Positions 10,786 through 21,720 of a DNA stretch of 64,000 bases are shown here, piece after piece. Within the stretch, counting starts at the first letter, position 1; the number at the start of each line of letters is the position of its first letter. The notes beneath the pieces are model-generated. The model saw only the letters and a list, made by a program, of their open reading frames with translations, made no database searches and was not told where the DNA came from. This stretch comes from Stomoxys calcitrans (Eukaryota; Arthropoda; Insecta; Diptera; Muscidae), in NCBI RefSeq assembly GCF_963082655.1, contig NC_081552.1, forward strand, positions 56,422,737 to 56,486,736, written 5' to 3'. Made by a program: the position numbers and the translations under genes.

Positions 10786-11082
10786 CTTTGTGTACTCTCC
10801 ACCAAAGGATATACCAATTTTGTCATTCCGTTTGTAACATATCGAAATATCGATCTGAGACACAACAAAGTTTACATATGTGTTATTCATCATCCTGATA
10901 TTCTAAGTCGATGTCCGTCTGTTGAAAGCACGCTGATTTTCGAAGGAATAAAGCTAGGCGCTTGAAATTTTGCACAATTTTTGCAAGGTCGGTTGCGATG
11001 GTTGAGACTACCACTTGATATAGCTCCAATAGCATAACAGTTCTTATATTGTAGTATACCCCCCTCCTATGGTGGAAGGTAA
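10786..11082. mobile_element. Short DINE derivative with a 3'-type end on both sides
   Basis: The left end (TACTCTCCACCAAAGG, then TTTTGTCATTCCGTTTGTAA) is a DINE 3' end in reverse. The right end (TAGTATACCCCCCTCCTATG) is a 3' end in forward orientation. Between them are a minimal GTCY tract, the CTTGAAATTTTGCACAA block and a short piece of CTR. A normal copy would have a GC palindrome at one side, so this is a rearranged, foldback-like copy. Confidence 0.55.
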
Positions 11083-11084
11083 AA

Positions 11085-12261
11085 CAAGTAAAAAGGCGTT
11101 AAGTTCGGCCGGGCCGAACTTTGGATACCCACCACCTCGGGTATATATGTAAACCATCTTTCGTCAAAATCCGGTGAAAATTGCATACCTTATGTCCCAT
11201 AGCAGTTATATCGAAATATGATCCGACTTGGACCAAATACTAATAAGTACAAGTCACTGTTCAATTGTGTATAACAAAATATTGGTTTTTTAGTAGCTAT
11301 ACCTAAAAATAAAACGATCTGAACTATATACAACATGGATGTCGAAAAGCCTAAAATAAGTCAATGTGTCAAATTTCAGTAAAATCGGATTATAAATGCG
11401 CCTCTTTTGGGGCCAAGACTTTAAATCGAGATATCGGTCTATTTGACAGCAATATGCATATGTGGAGGGACTTAACTTAACTCTCTGTCCCAAATTTATG
11501 CAACATCATAAATGCGCCTTTTATGGGCCCAAAACTTTAAATCGAGAGATCGGTCTATATGGCAGCTATATCCAAATCTGGACCGAACTGTGCAATAATA
11601 CAGAACTATGTCAAGGGGCTTAACGTAACTCACTGTTCCAAATTTCGGCGACATCGGATAATAAATGTGCCCTTTATGGGCCGGTGGATGGTTCTATATG
11701 GCAGCTATATCCAAATCTGGACCGATCTAGGCCAAATTGACAAAGGATGTCGAAAGGCCTAACACAACTCACTGTCCCAAATTTCAGCAAAATCGAAAAA
11801 TAAATGTTGCTTTTATGGGCCTAAGACCCTATATCGGAGGATCGATCTATATGGCAGCTATATCCAAAACTGGACCGCTCTGGGCCAAATTGACGAAGGA
11901 CGTCGAAGGACCTAACACAACCCACTGTTCCAAATTTCGGCGTCATCGGACAATAAATGCGCTTTTTATGGGCCCAAAACCTTATTTTGAGGGATCGGTC
12001 TATATCCAACCTTGGTCCAACAAAGGCCAAATTAAAGAAAAATGTTGAAGGGTCTAAGACAACTCACTGCCCCAAATTTCAGCAAAATCGGATAATAAAT
12101 TTGGCTTTTATGGGCCTAAGACCCTAAATCGGCGGACTGGTATATATGGCAACTCACTATCCCAAATTTCAGCAAAATCGGATAGTAAATGTGGCTTTTA
12201 TTCGTATATCAAGTAATAGTCCGATATAGCCCATCTTCGAACTTAACCTGGTTAAGAACAA
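11085..12261 (+). mobile_element. DINE-B copy, 3' truncated
   Basis: It starts CAAGTAAAAAGGCG with the full palindrome and GGATACCCACCACCTCGG. It has about six CTRs and stops in the CATCTTCGAACTTAACCTG block before the microsatellite. A DINE-A 5' end follows immediately at 12262. The same truncation point is seen at 28129 and 35944. Confidence 0.75.
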
Positions 12262-12571
12262 CAAGTAAAAGCGTGCTAAGTTCGGTCGGGCCTAATCTTA
12301 TATACCCTCCACCATGGATCACATTTGTCGAGTTCTTTTCCCGCCATCTCTTCTTAGGCAAAAACAAGTAAAAGCGTGCTAAGTTCGGCCGGGCCGAATC
12401 TTATATACCCTCCACCATGGATCGCATTTGTCGAGTTCTTTTCCCGGCATCTCTTCTTAGGCAAAAACAAGTTAAAGCGTGCTAAGTTCGGCCGGGCCGA
12501 ATCTTATATACCCTCCACCATGGATCGCATTTGTCGAGTTCTTTTCCCGGCATCTCTTCTTAGGCAAAAAA
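12262..12571 (+). repeat. Head-to-tail triplication of the DINE-A 5' terminus (~103-bp unit)
   Basis: CAAGT(A/T)AAAGCGTGC occurs at 12262, 12366 and 12468. Each is followed by the palindrome, TATACCCTCCACCATGGATC, GTCGAGTTCTTTTCCC and CATCTCTTCTTAGGCAAAAA, and each of the first two ends at that A-run just where the next begins. Spacing is 104 and 102 bp. The third copy continues into a complete DINE-A. Confidence 0.9.
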
Positions 12572-14915
12572 GGATATAAGAAATGAGTTGCTCTGCTATT
12601 AAAACGATATCAAGATATGGTCCGGTTCGGACCACAATTAAATTATGTGTTGGAGACCTGTGTAAAATTTCAGCCAATTCGTATCAGAATTGCACCCTTT
12701 GGGGGCTCAAAAAAATAGAGAGAACGATTTTTATGGGAGCTGTATTGGGCTATAGACCGATTCAGATCATAATAAACACGTATGTTGATGGTCATGAGAG
12801 GATCCGTCGTACAAAATTTCAGGCATATCGGATAATAATTGCGACCTCTAGGGGTCAAGAAGTCAAAATCCCAGATCGGTTTATATGGCAGCTATATCAG
12901 GTTATGAACCGATTTGAACCTTATTTAAAACAGTTTTTAAAAGTAAAAATAAAATACGTCATGCAAAATTTCAGCCAAATCGGATAGGCATTGCGCCCTC
13001 TAAAAGCTCAAGAAGTTAAATCCCCAGATCTGTTTATATGACAGCTATATCAGGTTATGGACCGATTTCAACCATACTTGGCACAGTTGTTGAATATCAT
13101 AACGAAATACTTCGTGCAAAAATTCATTCAAATCGGATAAGAATTGTGCCCTCTAGAGGCTCAAGAAGTCAAGACCCAAGATCGGTTTATATGGCAGCTA
13201 TATCAGTTTATAGGCCGATTTAAACCATACTTGGCACAGTTGTTGGATATTATAACGAAATACTTCGTGCAAAAATTCATTCAAATCGGATAAGAATTGT
13301 GCCCTCTAGAGGCTCAAGAAGTCAAGACCCAAGATCGGTTTATATGGCAGCTATATCAGGTTATGGGCCGATTTAAACCATACTTGGCACAGTTGTTGGA
13401 TATAATAACAAAAAAAAATATATCAGGTTATGGACCGATTTAAACCATACTTGGCATAGTTGTTGGGTATCATAACAAAACACGTCGTGCGAAATTCCAT
13501 TCCATTCGGATAAGAATTGCGCCCTCTAGAGGCTCAAGAAGTCAAGACCCAAGATCGGTTTATATGGCAGCTATATCAGGTTATGGGCCGATTTAAACCA
13601 TACTTGGCACAGTATTTTGATGGTCACGAGAGGATCCGTCGTACAAAATTTCAGGCAAATCGGATAATAATTGCGCTATCTATAGGCCCAAGAAGTCAAG
13701 ACCCAAGATCGGTTTATATGGCAGCTACATCAGGTTATGAACCGATTTGACCCATACTTGGCACAGTTGTTGGATATCATAACAAAACACATGGTGCAAA
13801 ATTTGATTCTAATCGGATAAGAATTGCGCACTCTAGAGGCTCAAGAAGTCAAGACCCAAGAGCGGTTTATATGATAGTTATACTAGGTAATGGCCCGAAT
13901 TGAACCATACTTAGCACAGTTGTTAGAAGTGGTACTAAAACACTATGTGCAAAATTTCAGTCTAGTCGGATGAGAATTGCGCCCTCTAGAGGCTCAAGAA
14001 GTCAAGACCTAAGATCGGTTTATATGGCAGCTATATCAGGTTATAGACCGATTTGAATCACACTTGGCACAGTTATTGGATATCATAACAAAACGCGTTG
14101 TGCAAAATTTCATTCAAATCGGATAAGAATTGCGCACTCTAGAGGCTCAAGAAGTCAAGACCCAAGATCGGTTTATATGGCAGCTATATCAGGTTATAGA
14201 CCGATTTGAATCACACTTGGCACAGTTATTGGATATCATAACAAAACGCGTTGTGCAAAATTTCATTCAAATCGGATAAGAATTGCGCACTCTAGAGGCT
14301 CAAGAAGTCAAGACCCAAGATCGGTTTATATGGCAGCTATATCAGGTTATGAACCGATTTGAACCATACTTGGCACAATTGTTGGATATGATAACGAAAC
14401 ACGTCGTGCAAAATTTCATTCCAATCGGATAGGAATTGCGCATTCTAGAGGCTCAAGAAATCAAGACCCCAGATCGGTTAATATGGCCGATTTGAACCAT
14501 ACTTGGCACAGTTGTTGGATATCATAACAAAACACGTCGTGCAAAATTTCATCCCAATCGGATAAGAATTGCGCACTCTAGAGGCTCAAGAAGTCATAAC
14601 CCGAGATCGGGTTATATGGCAGCTATATCAAAACATGGACCGATATGGCCCATTTACAATATAAACCGACCTACACTAATAAGAAGTATTTGTGCAAAAT
14701 TTCAAGCGGCTAGCTTTACTCCTTCGGAAGTTAGCGTGCTTTCGACAGACAGACGGACGGACGGACAGACGGACGGACATGGCTAGATCGACATAAAATT
14801 TCACGACGATCAAGAATATATATACTTTATAGGGTCTCAGACGAATATTTCGAGTAGTTACAATCAGATTGACGAAATTAGTATACCCCCCATCTTATGG
14901 TGGAGGGTATAAAAA
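12468..14915 (+). mobile_element. DINE-A copy, long (2.4 kb)
   Basis: It runs from the third 5' tip to the 3' hairpin CCCATCTTATGGTGGAGGG and TATAAAAA at about 14890-14915. The CTR array is the longest in the window (about 12 units). The core TATATGGCAGCTATATCAGG ends at 14040, 14193 and 14346, giving an exact period of 153 bp. Units near 14040-14350 are almost identical to one another, a sign of recent array expansion. A GACG/GACA microsatellite lies at about 14748-14778. Confidence 0.85.
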
Positions 14916-15535
14916 CGTCTTGCGAAATTTCATCCAAATCGGATAGGAATTGCGCCCTCTAGAAGCTAAAGAAGTCAAGTCCCCAGATCGGTTTATATGA
15001 CAGCTATATCAGGTTATGAACCGATTTGAACCATATTTAACACAGTTGTTGGATATCATAACAAAATACTACGTGCCAAAATTCATTCAAATTGGATACG
15101 AATTGCGCCCTCTAGAGGCTCAAGAAGTCAAGACCCAAGATCGGTTTATATGACAGCTATATAAGGTTATTAACCGATTTGAACCATACTTGCCACAGTT
15201 GTTGTATATCATAGCAAAACACGTCTTGCAAAATTTCATCCCAATCGGATAAGAATTGCGCACTCTAGAGGCTCAAGAAATCAAGACCCCAGATCGGGGT
15301 CCTACACTAATAAGAAGTATATGTGCAAAATTTCAAGCGGCTAGCTTTACTCCTTCGGAAGTTAGCGTGCTTTCGACAGACAGACAGACGGACGGACATG
15401 GCTAGATCGACATAAAATTTCACGACGATCAAGAATATATATACTTTATGGGGTCTCAGACGAATATTTTGAGTAGTTACAATCAGAATGACGAAATTAG
15501 TATACCCCCCATCTTATGGTGGAGGGTATAAAAAA
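14916..15535 (+). mobile_element. DINE-A 3' part, in tandem after a complete copy
   Basis: Directly after the 3' end at 14915 the sequence re-enters a CTR at CGTCTTGCGAAATTTCATCC, runs through about three CTRs and a microsatellite, and ends in a second CCCATCTTATGGTGGAGGG hairpin. No 5' end is present between the two 3' ends. Confidence 0.75.
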
Positions 15536-16097
15536 CGTATCTGATACCCATTTGTCGGATTGCGCCCAAGTGCTAGGGGGACCAACCCAACCCCCAAAAC
15601 ACCCCTAAATCGGACATATTTACCGACCATGGCAATATGGTACTCAAATGAAAGGTATTTGCGAGTAGAATACGAAACTGATATCCAAATGTGGGACCAC
15701 GTTTCTGGAGGTCCATCCCTACCCCAAAACACTCCCCAAATAGGACTTATTTACTGACCATGGGAATATGGGGCTCAAATTAAAGGTATTTAAGAGTAAA
15801 ATGCGAACCTAATATTCAAATGTGGGACCAAGTGTAGTGCCCCTTTCCTAAAACAACCCCCAAAGAGAACAAATTTACGACCATTGGTATCCCAGAAACT
15901 TGGTCCCACATTTGGATACCAAATTCGTATTCTACTAGCAAATACCTCTCATTTGAGTCCCATATTGCCAGGTCGGTCCGATTTGGGGGTGTTTTGGGGG
16001 TTGAGTGGTCCCCGAACACTTAGTCCGATAATTGGATATCAGATACGTTTTCTGCTCTTAACCTTTCATTTGAGTCCCATATTGTCATGATTGGTCT
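15536..16097. mobile_element. Hel-C internal-repeat fragment, foldback
   Basis: Units carry ACATATTTACCGACCATGGC, CTCAAATGAAAGGTATTTG and TATCCAAATGTGGGACCA, the Hel-C ~131-bp internal repeat. From about 15885 the same phrases appear as reverse complement (TGGTCCCACATTTGGATA, CAAATACCTCTCATTTGAG), so the left and right halves form an imperfect inverted repeat around a centre near 15,800. No terminal TC or CTAG is visible. Confidence 0.6.
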
Positions 16098-16465
16098 ATA
16101 TATATATTTGGCCCCTAGAGGTCGCAATTATTATCCGATATGCCTGAAATTTTGTACGACGGTCTGAATGGGTCTATAGCCCGATACAGCTCCCATATAA
16201 ATCGATCTCTCTATTTTTCTTCTTGAGCCCCCAAAGGGCGCAATTCTTATTCGAATTGGCTGACATTTTACACAGGTCTCCAACATAAAATTTAATTGTG
16301 GTCCAAAACGGACCATATCTTGATATCGCTCTAAAAGCAGAGCAAATCTTTTCTTATATCCTGTTTTGCCTAAGAAGAGATGCCGGGAAAAGAACTCGAC
16401 AAATGCGATCCATGGTGGAGGGTATATAAGATTCGGCCCGACCGAATTTAGCACGCTTTTACTTG
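16098..16465 (-). mobile_element. DINE-A 5' half, 3' truncated
   Basis: The right end is the 5' terminus (GATTCGGCCCGACCGAATTT, then CGCTTTTACTTGTT). To its left are GTGGAGGGTATATAAG, GAAGAGATGCCGGG and one and a half CTRs. It is cut at 16098 where Hel-C sequence begins. Confidence 0.75.
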
Positions 16466-16477
16466 TTTTCTGATGTT

Positions 16478-16550
16478 CTCTCCAGGATTCGAATCCAGGT
16501 GTTCAGCGTCATAGGCGGATATGGTAACCTCAGCGCTATAGAGTCATCCA
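16478..16550 (-). repeat. tRNA-like SINE head, degenerate
   Basis: The reverse strand reads TAGCGCTGAGGTTACCATAT and CCGCC (box A region), then GGATTCGAATCC (box B). It resembles the head of the SINE at 29820-30085 (GAGGTTAGCATGTCCGCC, GGTTCGAGTCC) with several changes. No similar 3' body is seen, so it is a fragment. Confidence 0.5.
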
Positions 16551-17759
16551 ATCAGAAGGGGATCTATGTATAAGTGAATCTACGGATAAATAAAAATCTT
16601 CAACGTAGTTGACGTGGAAAAATGTATTTATATATAATCTATGTTAGACATTTTTAAAACATTTGGGTCACGTTTATTTGTCTCTCCACCATCCCGTCTT
16701 TCTTATTGGTTACGCACAAAATTCTCAATGAAGGCATTTAATGGAATATTTTTATTTCTCTTAAGATAGTTGAATCTCTAAACGAGATGGTATATTCCTT
16801 TTGAGTCTTACCATCTAAAAACTAGTCCTTTGAATATTATTTTCCGTTAACACTGGCAACAAAACTTTCACATAACGTCGACTTAGTAGTGTGCCATTAC
16901 AGGTGTAACTGGGGTTTAATGTCCTTTGAATACATTACCAATCTCAGTCTAAACCACACACAGTGTAGTATATCAGTCAGAGTACTTCAACATCTATCAG
17001 GAAGGGGAAAGTATGAAATCAGGAAAGTTTTCTCTCACCTACGTTTGCAGACTGGCACACTTTCTGCGCTACACATACTGCGTAAAGGAAAATACAGATG
17101 TAGTCTTGCATATCTTGTAGTTGCGATGAATGAAACACCAAAAAAACACTCACAAACACACACCCTTATATGTGTGCTTAAAGTTGCTATAGAAAGAAAT
17201 AATTATTCATGAATCATATGCGAGCTTGTACAACATCATAGAACAACTACTTCACTACTTGAATGCGTATTGCTCGGGAAAATGTAATCAAAAAAGGGCT
17301 TTAGTATCTTTCACATTTATTCTAAAGATACTCGACTATAGGTAATTACTTGTGTATAGAGGAACAGAGATTTTGACAAAGAAATCTATTGCTAACGCAA
17401 AATGGAATCTTAAATAAGCAGGCTAATTGCATCCAAACTATGATACAAGTTTATTACCAGGAACAGGCAGGGGGCATTTGATGTTAGCTTTGTATCGGGG
17501 GATATAAGTGGACGAATATGAGACTAGGAAGTATTGCGTGACTACAGCTTCTATGATGATCATTACGTAAGTATCAGAAAATACTGTAGAAGTGGTCCCA
17601 CGGCTAAACCGTCAATGCTAAGGTGTTTTGCAAAATTTGGAGACCCTACTAGGTCCAGAGGCTGATCCATGGGGCTTAAAAGTTGGCCACCTCGAGCATG
17701 TCAAATTTTGTATTGCTTGCCAAACAGTCATTTATGGACCGATCGGTTTGATTATACAA
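16551..17759. other. Unassigned DNA
   Basis: About 1.2 kb without any repeat family I recognise. The longest open frame (107 codons from 16889 on the plus strand) has no recognisable domain and no supporting codon pattern. This may be host intergenic or intronic DNA. Confidence 0.4.
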
Positions 17760-19406
17760 CAAGTAAAAAGGCGTTAAGTTCGGCCGGGCCGAACTTTGGA
17801 TACCCACCACCTCGGGTATATATGTAAAACACCTTTCGTCAAAATTCGTTGAAAAATGCATACCTTATGCCCCATAGCAGCTATATCGATTCATATTCCG
17901 ATTTGAACCAAATACTAGGAAGTACAAATCATTGTTCAATAAACCGATCTGAACCATATACGACACGGATGTTGAAAAGCCTAATATAAGTCACAGTGTA
18001 AAATTTGAGTGAAATCGGATTATAAATGCGCCGTTTATGTGGCCATGACTATATGGCAGCTAAATCCAAATCTGCACCACTTTGAGCCAAGTTGCAGAAA
18101 AAACTCGAAGAGCCTAACACAACTAAAATTTCGATGAAATCGGAACATAAATGCGCCTTTTTAGCCCGCAAAACCTTAAATCGAGATATCGGTCTATATA
18201 ACAGCTATATCCAAATCTGGACCAATCTAAGTCAAATTGAAAAAGAACGTCGAAGGGCCCAACACAACTCACTGTCCGAAATTTTGGCGACATCGGACAA
18301 TCAATGCACCTTTTATTGAACCAAAACCTTAAATCTAGAGATCGGTCTATATGGCAGCTATATTCAAATCTGGACCGACCTGGGCCAAAATGAATAAAGA
18401 TGTCGAAGGTCCTAACACTACTCAATGTCCCAAATTTCGGAGACAACGGATAATAAATGCGCCTTTTATGGCCCCAAAATTTAAAATCGAGAGATCGGTC
18501 TACATGGCAGCTATATCCAAATCTGGTCCGATCTGAGCCAAATTGAAGAAGGATGTCGAAGGTCCTAACACTACTCACTGTCCCTAATTTCGGAGACATG
18601 GGATAATAAATGCGCCTTTTATGGCCCCAAAATTTAAAATCGAGAGATCGGTCTACATGGCAGCTATATCCAAATCTGGTCCGATCTGAGCCAAATTGAG
18701 GAAGGATATCGAATGGCCTAACATAACTCTCTGTCCCAAATTTCAGCAAAATCGGATAATAAATGTGGCTTTTATGGGCCTTAGACCCTAAATTGGCGGA
18801 TCGGTCTATATGATAGCCATATCGAAATCTGGACCGATCTAGGCCAAATTGAGGAAGGATGTCGAATGGCCTAAGATAACTCTCTGTCCTAAATTTCAGC
18901 AAAATCAGATAATAAATGTGGCTTTTATGGGCCTTAGGCCCTAAATTGGCGGATGGGTCTATATGGCAGCTATATCCAAATCTGGACCGATCTGGGCCAA
19001 ATTGAGGAAAGATGTCGGGTGGCCTAACATAATTCTCTGTCCCAAATTTCAGCAAAATCGGATAATAAATGTGGATTTTTTGGACCTAAGACCCTAAATC
19101 GGCGGATCGGTCTATATGGGGGCTATATCAAGATATAGTCCGATATAGCCCATCTTTGAACTTAACCTGCTTATGGACAAAAAAAAGAATCTGTGCAAAA
19201 TTTCAGCTCAATATCTCTATTTTTAAAGACTGTAGCGTGATTTCAACAGACAAACGGACAGACGGACGGACATGGCTAGATCGTCTTAGATTTTTACGCT
19301 GATCAAGAATATATATACTTTATAGGATCGGATATGGATATTTCGATGTGTTGCAAACGGAATGGCAAAATGAATATACCCCCATCCTTCGGTGGTGGGT
19401 ATAAAA
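17760..19406 (+). mobile_element. DINE-B copy, full length
   Basis: It starts CAAGTAAAAAGGCG with the palindrome and ends with CATCCTTCGGTGGTGGG and TATAAAAA. It has about eight CTRs, the block CTTATGGACAAAAAAAAG at about 19171 that is cut in other copies, a GACA/GACG microsatellite at about 19256-19272, and the ATATATATACTTTATAGG block. The minus strand stays open through six CTRs with a 51-residue repeat (KFGTxSxVRxFDILxQFG...); see the rejected list. Confidence 0.85.
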
Positions 19407-19537
19407 AGGCGTTAAGTTCGGCCGGGCCGAACTTTGGATACCCACCAACTTTAGAAGGTCGGAAATGGATATTTCGATGTGTTGCAAACGGAATGACAAA
19501 ATGAATACACCCCCATCCTTCGGTGGTGGGTATAAAA
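19403..19537 (+). mobile_element. Mini-DINE-B of about 135 bp (two ends fused)
   Basis: The last A-run of the previous copy continues as AAAAAGGCGTTAAG and the palindrome, then GGATACCCACCAACTTTA. That joins directly to the 3' block (GGTCGGAAATGGATATTTCG) and ends CATCCTTCGGTGGTGGG. All CTRs and the microsatellite are missing. The first bases CAAGT are absent, so the copy is fused tail-to-head with its neighbour. Confidence 0.8.
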
Positions 19538-19559
19538 AAATTAATTTAAATTTTTTCCG

Positions 19560-20335
19560 ATTTTACCCCAAATATAAAAGGTGATTTTTTAGTTTTTATC
19601 TTTTTGGTAACACTGGTTTAAATAGCCCATGCACGTTTCGTGTTTTGTTTCATTGTCAAACATATTCAGTTTGGTCTATAGTTTACCCATTAATCGTCTT
19701 ACAAATGTACAACTCTTGCAAATTATTATATCTTATTATCAAAATGGGTGTTCCGCTAAGAAAGTTCATCGCGATCTTCTTCTTTAGCGACGAAGCTCAT
19801 TTTTGTCTCAATGGGTACGTAAATAAGAAGAATTGTCGATTTTGGAGTCAAGATCAGCCAGAAGCATTGCAAGAGCTACCAATGCATCCAGAAAAAGTCA
19901 CAGTTTGGTGAGTTTTATGGGCTGGTGGCATCATTGGACCGTATTTTTTCAAAGATGATGGGAATGGTAACATAACTGGGAATGGTGAATGCTACCGTGA
20001 GATGATAACCGACTTCTTTTGCACGACACGTGGTTTCGACAAGACGGTGCCACATACCACACAGCACGCATAACAATGGATTTATTGAGAGGTAAGTTTG
20101 TCAAACATCTTATTTCACGTTTGGAACCGGTCAACCTTTAGATTATTTTTTGTGGGGCTATGTTAAATCTAACGTCTATACAGACAAGCCCGCTTCAATT
20201 GATGCATTGGAAGATGACCTTGAACAATCTATTCATGAAATGCCGGCCGAAATATTAGAAAGATTATGCTAAAATTGGAGTAAATGGATGGAACATTTGA
20301 GGCGTAGCCACGGCAACATTTGCATGAAATAATCT
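19560..20335 (+). pseudogene. Tc1/mariner-superfamily transposase, internally deleted and decayed
   Basis: In broken frames the sequence encodes NRLTNVQLLQII, GCSAKKVHRDLL, then FFFSDEAHFCLNGYVNKKN, FWSQDQPEALQELPMHPEK, GGIIGPYFFKDD, CYREMITDFF, a degraded DGATCHT-like segment, and near the end CGVK/TDKPASIDALED-like and HLHEIIFKH pieces. This is the order of a very common insect Tc1/mariner-superfamily transposase (catalytic D in FSDEAHF, second D near the WFQQDGA segment). The N-terminal DNA-binding start is joined directly to the catalytic domain, so roughly a third of the protein is missing. Stops and frameshifts are frequent. The second copy at 37060-37800 has the same internal junction. 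Confidence 0.75.
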
Positions 20336-21463
20336 TCAAACATTATCTTGGGTCTTGAATTCTTGAGCAGCTGGAGGGTGCAATTCTCATTCGATTTGGA
20401 TGAAATTTTGCATGAGGTGTTTTGTTTAACTTCCAACAACTGTGCTTAGTATGGCGCAAATCGGTACATAACCTGGTATAGCTGCCATATAAACCGATCT
20501 TGGGTCTTGACTTCTTGAGCCTCTAGAGGACGCAATACTCTTCCGACTTGACTGAAATTTTGCACGCCGTGTTTCGGTACCACTTTCAATAATCGGCCAT
20601 ATAAACCGATCTGGAATCTTGATTTCTTGAGCCTCTAATGGGCGCAATTCTCATCCGATTTGGCAAAAATATCGTACAACGGCTTCTATTATGACCTTAA
20701 ACATACGTGTCTAATATGGTCTGAATCGATCTGTAGCTTGATACAGCTCCCATATAAACCAATCTTCCGATTATGCTTCTTGAGCCCCTACCAGGCGCAA
20801 TTCTTATCCGAATTGACTGCATTATTACACAATGACTTCTACAATGTTCAGCATTCAATGCTAATGCAAGTGGTGTTTTGGTATCATTTCCAACAACTTT
20901 GATAAGTATGGTTGAAATTGGTCCATAACCTGATAAAGCTGATATATAAACCGATCTTGGGCCTTGACTTCTTCAGCTTTTAGAGGGCGTAATTCTCATC
21001 CGATTTAGCTTTAATTTTGCACGTGGCGTTTGGTATCACTTCCAACAACTGTGCCAAGTATGGTTCGAATCGGTTCATATACTGATATAGCTGCCATATA
21101 AACCGATATTGGATCTTGACTTTTTGATCCGCTTGAGGGCGCAATTCTGATCCAATTTGGCTGAAATTTTGCATGAGGTTTTTTTTTGTGTCTTCCAACA
21201 ACTGTCATAAGTTTGTCATAAATCGGTACATAACCTGATAAAGCTGCCATATTAAATGATCTGTAGCCTTAATTTCTTAAGCCTCTAGAGAGCGCAATTC
21301 TCATCCGATTTGCCAGAACTTTTGTTCAACTGCTTTTCCCATGACCTTCAACATACGCGCCTAATATGGTCTGAATCGATCTGTAGCTTGATATAGCCCC
21401 CACATAAAGGGTGGAGGGTATATAAGATTCGGCCACGCCGAACTTAGCGCGCTCGTACTTGTT
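20336..21463 (-). mobile_element. DINE-A copy, diverged, 3' end missing
   Basis: The 5' end is at the right (GGTATATAAGATTCGGCCACGCCGAACTTAGCGCGC then TACTTGTT at 21457-21463). About six CTRs with ATATAGCTGCCATATAAACC cores extend left. The element is cut at 20336 by the transposase relic. CTRs contain CAAGTATGGTTC and TCTAGAGGGCGCAATTCTCA, a slightly different subfamily from the 13-15 kb copies. Confidence 0.7.
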
Positions 21464-21720
21464 TGATTTCCAACGACATTTGTCATTCAATTTTTATCTT
21501 ATACTCAGATTCATTGCTTCCAAAATGTACAACAATTTTGCTGTATCATGTTTTGAAATCAGATTTTTTAGTCAAAAGTTTTCCGGGTTAGAAATCAAAA
21601 ATGTTTTAAAAATTTAAGAAGTGAGTGTTTTGAGTGTTGTACATATATATTTTTGTTATTGTGTGTGTGTGTGCGGTCGCCACTTGCATGGACATCGGAA
21701 GCAAAACAAGTTTTTTTTTT
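21464..21720. other. Unassigned DNA with a short (GT)n
   Basis: Contains about seven GT repeats at 21660-21673 and no recognised element. Confidence 0.4.

Noticed and set aside
12880..14650. Regular spaced repeats that could suggest a CRISPR array
   Set aside because: The whole 153-bp unit is repeated with gradual divergence; there are no unique spacers, and the genome is clearly eukaryotic.
16480..16550. Possible functional tRNA gene
   Set aside because: Box A and box B are present but changed, and the cloverleaf arms do not pair well by eye. A SINE fragment is more likely.
18123..19055. A 310-codon minus-strand ORF with six 51-residue repeats
   Set aside because: It is the translation of DINE-B CTRs. 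153 bp is divisible by three, so chance openness continues across units. The typical CTR has an in-frame TAG at GGGTCTTAGG in this frame, and most other copies are closed. No start context or codon bias supports a protein.
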